Assembly: GCF_943371865.1 (NCBI RefSeq) | Contig: NZ_CALRWL010000004.1 | Coordinates: 121,962-185,961 of the forward strand | DNA: 64,000 nt | Source of the DNA: Azorhizobium sp943371865 | GTDB taxonomy: Bacteria > Pseudomonadota > Alphaproteobacteria > Rhizobiales > Xanthobacteraceae | Direction: 5' to 3' | Part shown: piece after piece, positions 33,230-41,245 of the stretch | Numbering within the stretch: position 1 is the stretch's first letter | Layout of the letters: each line of letters begins with the position of its first letter | Made by a program: the position numbers and the translations under genes | Notes under the pieces: generated by a model | The model's database searches: none | Seen by the model: the letters and a program-made list of their open reading frames with translations, nothing else | Told to the model about the DNA's origin: nothing

Positions 33230-33724
33230 CTAGCGCGATCTGAGCCGTTCCGTAATGTGCTGGATGGCCATGGCGAGATGTTTCTGCACCGAACTCTCCG
33301 AGATCGACAGTGCACGGGCGACCTCGATCTGGGTGAGCCCGTCGATGCGGTTGAGGACGAAGATCTGCTGCGTGCGCATCGGCAACTCGCCGACAAAGCG
33401 CTGCAGCCGCTCAAGCTGGAGCTTTGCATCGGCGGCATCCTCGGGCGTCGGCGCGTCGGCGGCGACATCGCCGAACCATTCATGCGGCACGCTGTCGGTG
33501 CGGCGGCGGGCTTCCTGCTTCTGGTGGTTCAGCAGCAGATGGCGGGCAATGGTGTAGAGATAGGCCCGGACATCCAGCACCCGGGTTTCAGGCCGCTCGA
33601 TGACCCGCAAGAACGTATCCTGCACCAGATCGGACGCCAGATGCGCGTCGCCGAGCCTGCGCCTGAGATAGCTTCTCAGCTCGGGCCCATGGGCGTTGAA
33701 CGCAATCTTCAGGTCGCCGGTCAC
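33230..33724 (-). CDS. fecI: FecI-type ECF sigma factor for iron uptake
   Basis: This is a 164-residue ECF sigma factor. Region 2 reads LRSYLRRRLGDAHLASDLVQ DTFLRVIER with DVRAYLYTIARHLLLNHQKQ; region 4 reads LPMRTQQIFVLNRIDGLTQI and SISESSVQKHLAMAIQHITE. These are hallmarks of the iron-starvation FecI group. The start is a GTG at 33724 with only a weak GAGG upstream. It heads fecI-fecR-receptor and should be activated by FecR when the receptor is loaded. An iron-responsive site (Irr-like) lies about 90 bases upstream. Confidence 0.93.
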   Translation of the reverse strand: MTGDLKIAFNAHGPELRSYLRRRLGDAHLASDLVQDTFLRVIERPETRVLDVRAYLYTIARHLLLNHQKQEARRRTDSVPHEWFGDVAADAPTPEDAADAKLQLERLQRFVGELPMRTQQIFVLNRIDGLTQIEVARALSISESSVQKHLAMAIQHITERLRSR

Positions 33725-34099
33725 GGTCGCGATGCCTCATCCGCGCTGCGGGGAGATGGAAAGATGTCGGATCATCCGTACCTAAAGTTAAATTGCGCTA
33801 CAATATCAATATATTAGAAGAAATCTAAGGTGATCGTGTTCCCGTTGCCATCGCCGGAGAGGTCAATTCCGAAAATGCACTTATGGGCTTGAGGTTAGCG
33901 CCTCTTGCGCCTCTGATGACGAAGAGGGCGCGGCGAGATTTCATCGCACAATGACAAAGAGGGAGCGGTTCGCTGACATCACGGGGCACCGTCCCGCGGT
34001 GGATCCGCCCGTGCCGCCCTGTTCTTTGGCCAGGAGCGGATGGAGCGGGTTGCATGGCGACCCCTTGCCTCCTGCCCCCCGGGAGGGCGGGAGGACGCC
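33725..34099. other. intergenic region between fecI and the AraC gene
   Basis: 375 bp. It has an AT-rich promoter segment with the ICE-like site (33770-33830), and a bulged hairpin near 33907-33931. No gene is visible. Confidence 0.5.
33813..33829. promoter_or_regulatory. candidate Irr/ICE-type iron control site upstream of fecI
   Basis: ATTAGAA, three bases, ATCTAAG: eleven of fourteen arm positions fit TTTAGAA-N3-TTCTAAA, the ICE motif as I recall it for the rhizobial iron regulator Irr. It sits in an AT-rich stretch upstream of fecI. Confidence 0.45.
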
Positions 34100-35044
34100 T
34101 CAGGAGGACGACCGGCGCGCCTTCGAGGGTGTCATGCCGAAACGCTGGCGGAAGCAGCGGTTGAAATAGGACAGGTCACCAAAGCCCGCATCGAAGGCGA
34201 TGGCGCTGATGGAACGCTCCGCGGGCTCCGGCACGCATAAGGCGGCATGGGCCGCATCGAGCCGATGGCCGAGCAGGAAGCGGGTGAAGGTGCTCCCCTC
34301 CGCCTCGAACAGCTTTTGCACATAGCGCGGGGTCACATCCTGCGCCCGCGCCACCGCATCGATGGAAAAATCCTGGCGTCCGAATTCGCGCGCGATCTGA
34401 TCCTTGATCGCGGCAAGCCGGGCCGCGGGGCTGGGCACGGGGGTGGATGGCTCATCCAGCCCGAACAGCGTGCCGGCCAGTTCCCGCAGATGGGTGCCGG
34501 ATAGGCGGGCGTGACGCTCGCTCTCCAGGGAGATGGCGCCCTGGAGCAAGGCCCCGGCATAATGGGTCAGCAAGATCAGCCGGTTGTCGGCAGCGGGCGC
34601 CGAGCGCAGCCCGCCCGATCCGCCCGCGGCGCCCTGGGCCACCGCGGGTGCGGCAATGCGCAGGAAATCGAACCGCTTGGTCTGGGTCGCGTCGAACTCG
34701 AACGGGGTTCCCAGGGCGATCAGCATGGCATCGCGCTCGGCCAGCACCACATCGCGCGGCCCTTGGCGCACGCGCAGGGACCCGCCCACCGGGCGCATGA
34801 CCATCACGTCGCTGGCGTTGGACGCCCCGCCGAACCGGAAGTGCGCGCGGCCTTCAAAGCAGGTGGAAATCAACACCCCCGGCAAGGCGCAATGCACCAT
34901 GCGCACTGCGATCCGCGTGCGCGGCGCAAACGCCACATCCACTGTGCCTACCAGAGCGGAAAATGCCCGCGCGAACACCTCGGAGCGGCGCTCGGGCGGC
35001 GCATCCGAAGCTTCGAACCAGGTGGGATGGTAATATTCAGCCAA
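34100..35044 (-). CDS. AraC family transcriptional regulator
   Basis: This is a 314-residue regulator. An N-terminal AraC-binding-like ligand domain (residues 20-190, with FRFGGASNASDVMVMRPVGG) precedes a C-terminal double helix-turn-helix: DFSIDAVARAQDVTPRYVQK and RSISAIAFDAGFGDLSYFNR CFRQRFGMTP. It is divergent from the second TonB receptor operon, as PchR-type regulators are from siderophore receptor genes, and most likely activates it when siderophore is present. The start is uncertain: a TTG at 35044 gives the best full-length domain but is a rare start codon. Confidence 0.87.
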   Translation of the reverse strand: MAEYYHPTWFEASDAPPERRSEVFARAFSALVGTVDVAFAPRTRIAVRMVHCALPGVLISTCFEGRAHFRFGGASNASDVMVMRPVGGSLRVRQGPRDVVLAERDAMLIALGTPFEFDATQTKRFDFLRIAAPAVAQGAAGGSGGLRSAPAADNRLILLTHYAGALLQGAISLESERHARLSGTHLRELAGTLFGLDEPSTPVPSPAARLAAIKDQIAREFGRQDFSIDAVARAQDVTPRYVQKLFEAEGSTFTRFLLGHRLDAAHAALCVPEPAERSISAIAFDAGFGDLSYFNRCFRQRFGMTPSKARRSSS

Positions 35045-35233
35045 TGTAGAGTGGTTCCAAAGTGTTGCCGTAAAGCGACATGGTTTTGTTCGCGGCGGAA
35101 GTTCGTTTTAGGCCATTATCGGGTTCGCGTCTCCCCAAGCGATCAAGCTATCATCGTACATAGAAATAGAGATGGTGGAACCATAGCCGGACGAGGCTGC
35201 AATTCCTGATCGCTGTTGAGAAGAGTTATAAAA
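35045..35233. promoter_or_regulatory. divergent control region of the AraC gene and TonB receptor
   Basis: Three direct copies of GTTCG lie at 35088-35092, 35101-35105 and 35123-35127. The last two are 22 bases apart, about two helical turns, as expected for AraC-family sites. No gene is present. Confidence 0.35.
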
Positions 35234-37480
35234 ATGGTCATCCTGTCCCGCGGCTTTATTCTGACCTCACTGAGTGTGCTTGCAGTCGGCACCGCGCTCC
35301 CTGCCCTTGCGCAGCAGGAGCCCAGCGGCGGCGAGACCATCAGCCTCGATACGGTCACGGTCACGGCCGCCCGTGCCGATCGACCGGTCAGCGACGTGCC
35401 GCAGACCGTCCGGGTGATTGAGAGCGCCGAACTCCAGCAACAGCTGCAATTGACCAACAATGCCGCCGCGGTGCTCGCCAAGCTGATTCCCGGCTACACA
35501 CTGCCGACACAGGGTGTCTCCAGCGCCTCGGAGACCTTCCGCGGCCGCGATCTGCTGGTGATGATCGACGGGGTGCCCATGAACACGCCGCTGCGCAATG
35601 TCTCGCGCATTCTCTCCATGATCGATCTCAATTCGGTGGAGCGCATCGAAGTGGTGGCCGGTGCCTCCAGCCTCTACGGCTCCGGCGCCACCGGCGGCAC
35701 GGTGAATTTCATCACCAAGCGGGCGACCGACGGCAAGCCCACCGCCACCATCAACACGGCCCTGCGCGGCTTCACCGCCAATCCCGGCGCCTCGCTGGCG
35801 CCCGAACTGTCCGCCACCGTCTCCGGCAAGGTGCCCAATAGCGTGGACTATCTGGTGAGCGGCTCCGGCTCCTTCACCCGCAACACCTATGATGGCGACG
35901 GGCGCCTGCTGCCCTCGGACGCCATGCTGGGGCAGGGGGGCAGCGACAACTATGGGCGCGGCAACCTGCTGGCGAAGCTGGGCTACAATATCGACCCCAC
36001 CAAGCGCATCGAGGTGTCCGCCAACTGGATCTATATGAACCAGGATCCCAAATGGCTCACCAGCTATGCGGGGCCCTACGCCGCGCCGGCGATCGGCACG
36101 CCCTATGCGGGGCAGAGCATCCTGGAGGATACCAAGTCCTACGCCATCCGCTATACGGACAGCGCCTTCGCTTTGGGTGATCTGAGCACGCAAGCCTATT
36201 TCAACGATATCAAGAAGCGCTTCAATTACAGTGAGTTCGATCTCAGAAACAACTATCTGGTCTATTATTCCGGTAATCTCAGCAGCCCCACCGCCAGCTT
36301 CAATCAGACCGTGCTTTACTCCCAGCGGGCGGGATGGAACCTGACCATCGATACCCCCATTTCCTGGGTCGAGGGTGCCAAGCTCACCTGGGGCACGGAC
36401 ATCGTCCATGACAACACCTGGCAGACCCTGACCAACGGCCAGGATGTGTTCACTCCGTTGTCGCAAATGACCTATGCCGGCTTCGGCCAGCTGCAGGTCC
36501 CCATTGGCGAGCGTTTCGTGGTCCGCGGCGGCATGCGCTATGAATATCTGGACGTCACCGTGAATGACTTCACCCGCCCGGCGGCATTCCTGGGATTTAC
36601 GGGCCTGGGCTATGCCGTACTGCCGGCGCTTCCCGTCACCGGCGGGGTCTATGACTATTCCGCCCCCACCTTCAATCTCGGCGCGACCTATAAATTGACC
36701 AATACGGTGGATGTCTACGGCGGTTTCAGCCAGGGCTTTTCCCTGCCGGACATCGGCGCCTTCACCCGGCGCGCCGGTGCGCAGGGCACGGCGCAGATCC
36801 TGAGCTATGGCTGTTTCCTCGGCACCAGCCTGCGCGCGGGGGCCTATAGCTGCAACAAGTCGCGAACCCTCAGCTATGACCAGCTCGGCATCGAAGCCCA
36901 GATCGTCAACAATTATGAAGTAGGCATCCGCGGCAAGATCGGGGACTTCAAGGGCAGCCTCGCGGGTTATTACGCCACCTCCGATCAGGGCGTGAACTTC
37001 ATCGCGTCCACCAACGCCATGTCGCAGACCAAGGAAGTCACCTACGGCGTCGAATTCACCGGCGAATATGCCGTAACGCAGCAATTGGCCATCGGCACCA
37101 ATCTGGCCTGGCGCGAGGGCGAATGGGATTCCAATGGCGACGGCACCATCGATGCCTATTTGCCCAACAACCGCATCTCGACGCCGTTCCGCGGCACCGC
37201 CTATGGCAATTATCGCTTCGACACCGGCACCGTGGCCCGCATGGAAGTGGAGTTCTGGAGCGGTCGCGACCGCTTCGATGGCACCACCCAATTCGCCCTT
37301 GATGGCGGCGCCACCATCAATGCGTCGCTGGCCCACCCCTTGGGCGGCGGGACGGTCTATCTCTCCGTCGATAATCTGCTGGACAGCGCCTACATCAACA
37401 ACACGGCCACCGCCACGCGCAATTATGACGTCTATGCCTGGGGGCGCACCATCACCCTCGGCTTCAGCAAGACCTTTTGA
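35234..37480 (+). CDS. TonB-dependent siderophore receptor (no signalling domain)
   Basis: This is a 748-residue outer-membrane receptor. A signal peptide (cleavage near PALAQQ) is followed directly by the TonB-box region SLDTVTVTAARADRPVSDVP and a plug with VERIEVVAGASSLYGSGATG GTVNF. The barrel ends in Phe (TLGFSKTF). It lacks the N-terminal signalling domain of the other receptor in the window, so it is controlled differently, most likely by the divergent AraC protein. The ATG at 35234 was chosen over a TTG at 35216 because AGAAGAG lies at good spacing. A small gene and an FptX-type permease follow. Confidence 0.93.
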   Translation: MVILSRGFILTSLSVLAVGTALPALAQQEPSGGETISLDTVTVTAARADRPVSDVPQTVRVIESAELQQQLQLTNNAAAVLAKLIPGYTLPTQGVSSASETFRGRDLLVMIDGVPMNTPLRNVSRILSMIDLNSVERIEVVAGASSLYGSGATGGTVNFITKRATDGKPTATINTALRGFTANPGASLAPELSATVSGKVPNSVDYLVSGSGSFTRNTYDGDGRLLPSDAMLGQGGSDNYGRGNLLAKLGYNIDPTKRIEVSANWIYMNQDPKWLTSYAGPYAAPAIGTPYAGQSILEDTKSYAIRYTDSAFALGDLSTQAYFNDIKKRFNYSEFDLRNNYLVYYSGNLSSPTASFNQTVLYSQRAGWNLTIDTPISWVEGAKLTWGTDIVHDNTWQTLTNGQDVFTPLSQMTYAGFGQLQVPIGERFVVRGGMRYEYLDVTVNDFTRPAAFLGFTGLGYAVLPALPVTGGVYDYSAPTFNLGATYKLTNTVDVYGGFSQGFSLPDIGAFTRRAGAQGTAQILSYGCFLGTSLRAGAYSCNKSRTLSYDQLGIEAQIVNNYEVGIRGKIGDFKGSLAGYYATSDQGVNFIASTNAMSQTKEVTYGVEFTGEYAVTQQLAIGTNLAWREGEWDSNGDGTIDAYLPNNRISTPFRGTAYGNYRFDTGTVARMEVEFWSGRDRFDGTTQFALDGGATINASLAHPLGGGTVYLSVDNLLDSAYINNTATATRNYDVYAWGRTITLGFSKTF

Positions 37481-37484
37481 TCCG

Positions 37485-37877
37485 ATGATCAGTCTCAGCC
37501 TTGAAGCGCAGGACGTGGTGGTGCTGCGCTTTCACCAGCCTTATGGGCCGGACGACGAAGCGGCCTATCTGGATGCCCTGGAGCACCTCGCGCGGATCGA
37601 GCAGCCTTATGTGCTACTGGCCATTTTCGGCGGCGGGCCGCATCTGTCCCAGGCGGGGGAGAAGGGGCAGGCGCTGTGGTTCAAGCGCACCCGGGCGCAG
37701 ATGGAGGCGCGCTGCCGCGCCTGCGCCATGGTGCGTCCCGGCGCTTCGGACGTGAGCGCGCAGGTGTTCCGCCGCCTGTGGTCGTTTCCCTTTTTCGCCT
37801 CCCCCTCGGAGGCGGAGGCGCGCGCCTTCCTGACGGCGTATCGCCCCTCCCTCGGCAGCCCCAAGGCCAACTCATGA
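37485..37877 (+). CDS. small protein of unknown function in the siderophore operon (FptB position)
   Basis: This is a 130-residue soluble protein I do not recognise. The N-terminal part alternates strands (ISLSLEAQDVVVLRFHQPYG) and helices (DDEAAYLDALEHLARIEQPY, VLLAIFGGGPHLSQAGEKGQ), a pattern loosely like STAS-type domains. The second half is Arg/Phe/Pro-rich. It starts four bases after the receptor stop and its stop overlaps the permease start (ATGA). In Pseudomonas the pyochelin uptake operon has small genes fptB and fptC between receptor and permease, so its place is equivalent, though I see no sequence match. Confidence 0.75.
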   Translation: MISLSLEAQDVVVLRFHQPYGPDDEAAYLDALEHLARIEQPYVLLAIFGGGPHLSQAGEKGQALWFKRTRAQMEARCRACAMVRPGASDVSAQVFRRLWSFPFFASPSEAEARAFLTAYRPSLGSPKANS

Positions 37878-39121
37878 GCCCGCACTCCACCGCCACCCCC
37901 GCCCTGCCAGAGAGCCGCGCCGTCCCGCAGATCGGTCGGACGCGTCTCTTTCTGGTGCTGGCAGGCCTCTATCTGGCGCAATCGATCCCGAGCTATCTGC
38001 TGGTGGCGGCCATTCCCCCGATCATGCGCGAACAGGGCGTCTCGCGCACCACCATCGGACTGTTGTCGGTGCTGATGCTGCCGCTGGTGCTGAAATTCCT
38101 CTGGGCATCCCGGGTGGACGCGCTGCGCCCCATCGCGCGGGCGCATCGGGCGGGCTGGATCCTCATCACCCAGAGCGCCACGGTGGTGGCGCTGGCGCTC
38201 CTGGCCTTCATCACGCCCACCGACACCACCGCCTTCCTGGTGATCGGCTTTGTGGTCTCCGCCTTGGTCTCCACCCAGGACATCGCCACCGACGGCTATG
38301 CTACGCAGCAGCTGGCGGTGCGGGACCGGCCGTTCGGCAATGCCATCCAGGGCGGCGCGGTGGCCTTCGGCGTGGTGATCGGCGGCACATTAAGCCTGAT
38401 CATCTATCACCATTTCGGCTGGCAGCCGATGATCTGGACCATGGTGGTGCTCTCCGTGCTGCCGCTGGGCGCGGCCTTCGCCATGCGCGAAAGCGATGAC
38501 ACCGGGCCGGCGGTGCCGAAGGCGCGGCCGTCGCTCAAGGCCTTCTGGGCGCGGACGGAGGCGCGCGAGATCCTGGTGATCGCATTGGTCTATCGCGCCA
38601 GCGAGGGGCTGGTGAAGGCCATGGAGGGGCCGTATCTGGTGGATCGCGGCGTGCCGCTGGATATTCTGGGCTATCTCTCCGGCGGGGCCGCCGCCACCGC
38701 GGGCCTGATCGGCTCCGGCGTCGCGGCGGTGCTGATGCTGCGCATGGGCACGTCCGGCGTGCTGACCTTGCTGGGTGGCTTGCGCACCTTGTGCTTCGCC
38801 ATCTTCGCCCTGCATGCGTTCGACGTGATCTCGGGCTGGCCGCTGCTGTTCGGCGCGGCGGCGTTCCAGACCCTGATCCGCTATATGGAGATCGTCGCGC
38901 TCTACAGCCTGTTCATGGCGGTGGCCTCCAAGGCGCAGCCGGGCACCGATTTTACCGTGCTCGCCTGCGCGCAACTGGTGGTCTATCTAGCCGGCTCCAG
39001 CATGGCCGGCCTGATCGCGGATCAACTGGGCTACGGCGCCTTGTTCGCGGTGTCGGCGGCGCTCTCGCTCCTGGCGGTGATCTTCACCACCTCCCGTCTG
39101 GCCCGCAGCAACGTGGCGTGA
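37874..39121 (+). CDS. MFS siderophore importer, RhtX/FptX family
   Basis: This is a 415-residue inner-membrane protein with twelve predicted helices of the RhtX/FptX type, single-protein importers for ferric siderophores such as rhizobactin 1021 and pyochelin. Typical are LYLAQSIPSYLLVAAIPPIM near the first helix, TQDIATDGYATQQL and GNAIQGGAVAFGVVIGG. It replaces the binding protein and ABC transporter for the siderophore taken up by the receptor 35234-37480. It is translationally coupled to the small gene before it. Confidence 0.9.
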   Translation: MSPHSTATPALPESRAVPQIGRTRLFLVLAGLYLAQSIPSYLLVAAIPPIMREQGVSRTTIGLLSVLMLPLVLKFLWASRVDALRPIARAHRAGWILITQSATVVALALLAFITPTDTTAFLVIGFVVSALVSTQDIATDGYATQQLAVRDRPFGNAIQGGAVAFGVVIGGTLSLIIYHHFGWQPMIWTMVVLSVLPLGAAFAMRESDDTGPAVPKARPSLKAFWARTEAREILVIALVYRASEGLVKAMEGPYLVDRGVPLDILGYLSGGAAATAGLIGSGVAAVLMLRMGTSGVLTLLGGLRTLCFAIFALHAFDVISGWPLLFGAAAFQTLIRYMEIVALYSLFMAVASKAQPGTDFTVLACAQLVVYLAGSSMAGLIADQLGYGALFAVSAALSLLAVIFTTSRLARSNVA

Positions 39122-39142
39122 CGAGAATGGCGGGTGATGCGC

Positions 39143-40078
39143 TCAGGCGTCACCCGCCACCAGACGGGCGGCCACCAGATCTTCCAGCGCCGCGCCCACC
39201 GACTTGAACAAAGTCACGCTGGCCGCATCCGTGCGCCCCGGCACCAGGCCGGCGCACAATTGGTGCAGCTCGCCGCGCATAAGGTCCTTGGACCACAGGC
39301 CTGCGGCGAGGGGCTGGAGCAGGTCGCCGGCTTCCGCGAGCGTCCCGGCGGCGGTGTCCACATAGACCTCGGCCTTGGCCACCAGCGCCGCATCGCTTTC
39401 GCGCATGGCGGGGGTGAAGGCGCCGACCAGGTCCACATGGGTGCCCGGCTTCACGTCCGCCCCCAGCACCAGCGGCACAGTGGAGGTGGTGGCGGCGCTG
39501 ACGATATCCGCCGCACCCACCGCCGCCGCCAGATCCGGGGCGGCCTCCGCATTCAGCCCCTGCGCTTGCAGCCGGGCGGCGGTGGCCTGCGCCTTCTCCA
39601 GCGTGCGACCCCAGACCAGGACGCGGGTGATGGGCCGCACTGCCGCATGGGCGGCGGCCAGATGCGGCGCCAGATGGCCCGTCCCCACCAGGGTCAAGGT
39701 GGCGCTGTCTTCCCGCGACAGAAAGCGCGAGGCGAGCGCCGAGGCGGCGGCGGTGCGCCGGTTGGTCAGGGCTTCGCCATCGATGATGGCGCGGGGCGCG
39801 CCGGTCTGCCCGTCGAACAGGACATAGAGAGAACTCACCGAGCCCAGGCCCTTGGCCGCATTGCCGGGGAAGACATTGACCAGCTTGACGCCGATGGCCT
39901 CGCCCCGCCGCCACGCGGGCATGGTCAGCAGATGGGCGGGAGCGCCGGGCAGGCCCACCTCGAAGGCGGCACGCACCGGGGCTTCCTCCTGGTTCGCCGC
40001 GAAAGCGGCGGCCAAAGCGTCGATCAGGCGGGGGAAGGGCAAAGCCCCGTGGACGTCTTCCGCCGAATAGATGCGCAT
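39143..40078 (-). CDS. ornithine cyclodeaminase/mu-crystallin family enzyme
   Basis: This is a 311-residue NAD(P)-dependent protein. A dimerisation domain with GVKLVNVFPGNAAKGLGSVS and the substrate loop ALTNRRTAAASALASRFLSR is followed by a Rossmann fold with TLTLVGTGHLAPHLAAAHAA. The family includes ornithine and lysine cyclodeaminases, alanine dehydrogenase and ketimine reductases; sequence alone does not settle which. The ATG at 40078 has AAGGAA upstream. Next to it are a LysR regulator and, divergently, an ALDH7, a ThDP enzyme and an FAD oxidase. This suggests amino acid or cyclic imine metabolism. Confidence 0.87.
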   Translation of the reverse strand: MRIYSAEDVHGALPFPRLIDALAAAFAANQEEAPVRAAFEVGLPGAPAHLLTMPAWRRGEAIGVKLVNVFPGNAAKGLGSVSSLYVLFDGQTGAPRAIIDGEALTNRRTAAASALASRFLSREDSATLTLVGTGHLAPHLAAAHAAVRPITRVLVWGRTLEKAQATAARLQAQGLNAEAAPDLAAAVGAADIVSAATTSTVPLVLGADVKPGTHVDLVGAFTPAMRESDAALVAKAEVYVDTAAGTLAEAGDLLQPLAAGLWSKDLMRGELHQLCAGLVPGRTDAASVTLFKSVGAALEDLVAARLVAGDA

Positions 40079-40185
40079 GCGCTGATTCCTTGAGATGCGT
40101 TCGCCGTGGAACCGGCTTAGAACGCCCGCCGCCGCGAGGAAATCCTCTTGTGCGCACCGGGGGATAAAACCCGCGCCGGGAGGGT

Positions 40186-41109
40186 TCAGCGCGGCGCGGC
40201 GGCATGGGCGGTGGCGACGATCCAGCGCACGAAGGCATTCACCGCCCCGGCTCCGGCCTTGGCTTCGGGATAGACCACATAATAGGCCTTGTCGCTGGTG
40301 AGCGGGCAGTCGAACAATTCCAGCAGCCGGCCGTCGGCGATCTCGTCGCGGGCCAAGAACCGCGGCACCAGGCCGACGCCCAATCCGGCGGCGGCGGCCT
40401 CGGCGATCATGGTGAACTGCTCGAAGCGCGGCCCCCGGAACGGGCCGGGATGGCTGGTGCGGGCGGCCGCGAACCACTCGCTCCACAAATGCGGCCGGGT
40501 GGTCTGCTGCAGCAGCGTCACTCCGGCCAGGTCTGCCGGTCCGTTCAGGTGATGGCGGGCGCGGAAGGCCGGGCTGCATACCGGCACCACTTCCTCATCC
40601 ATCAGATGCTCGCAAATGGCGCCGGGCCAGACCGGATCACCATAATGGATGGCCACATCCAGCGGCTCGGCGGAAAAGTCGAACGGGGCGATGCGGGTGA
40701 CGAAATGGATGGTGGTGTCGGGAAAGCGTTCGAGAAAATCCGGCAGGCGCGGCATCAGCCAGCGGGTGGCGAAGGTGGGCAGTACCGCCAGATGCAGGTT
40801 GCCTGCCCCGCCGGCGAAGGTCATGGCCCGCTGGGTGGCGTCCGAGAGTGCCTGCAGGATGGGGCGCACGTCCGCCAGATAGAGCCGCCCACCATCGGTG
40901 AGCACCACCCGCTGGCGCACCCGCTCGAACAATTCCAGCCCCACCTGCTCCTCCAGATGACGGATCTGGCGGCTCACCGCACCTTGGGTCAGGTGCAGCT
41001 CGGCGGCGGCGCGGGAGAAGGATTGATGCCGCGCGGCCGCTTCAAAAGCGGTGAGGGTGGGGATGGACGGCAGGAAGCGGTGACGCACGACTTCATTCCA
41101 AATGCTCAT
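40186..41109 (-). CDS. LysR family transcriptional regulator (GcvA-like)
   Basis: This is a 307-residue LysR regulator. The winged helix is PTLTAFEAAARHQSFSRAAA ELHLTQGAVSRQIRHLEEQV. The effector domain has LAVLPTFATRWLMPRLPDFL, the GcvA subgroup pattern. It is divergent from the aldehyde dehydrogenase gene across 136 bp and probably controls both sides. The ATG at 41109 was taken; an upstream stretch to 41601 is in frame but is antisense to the dehydrogenase. Confidence 0.92.
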   Translation of the reverse strand: MSIWNEVVRHRFLPSIPTLTAFEAAARHQSFSRAAAELHLTQGAVSRQIRHLEEQVGLELFERVRQRVVLTDGGRLYLADVRPILQALSDATQRAMTFAGGAGNLHLAVLPTFATRWLMPRLPDFLERFPDTTIHFVTRIAPFDFSAEPLDVAIHYGDPVWPGAICEHLMDEEVVPVCSPAFRARHHLNGPADLAGVTLLQQTTRPHLWSEWFAAARTSHPGPFRGPRFEQFTMIAEAAAAGLGVGLVPRFLARDEIADGRLLELFDCPLTSDKAYYVVYPEAKAGAGAVNAFVRWIVATAHAAAPR

Positions 41110-41245
41110 GACCTGCTGATAACTTATCGCTTGGCTTTGGCGCTCGCGAAGGAAATTCTCCCCCCTCTTGCAAGCCGCCAGAATTCTGGCCATGCAATCG
41201 CGCCATGACATCGGCCCACCACCCCTTTTTGAACGGGAGCTCCGC

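Noticed and set aside
37485..37877. Assignment of the small siderophore-operon gene as fptB
   Set aside because: Only position agrees; no sequence feature supports the name.
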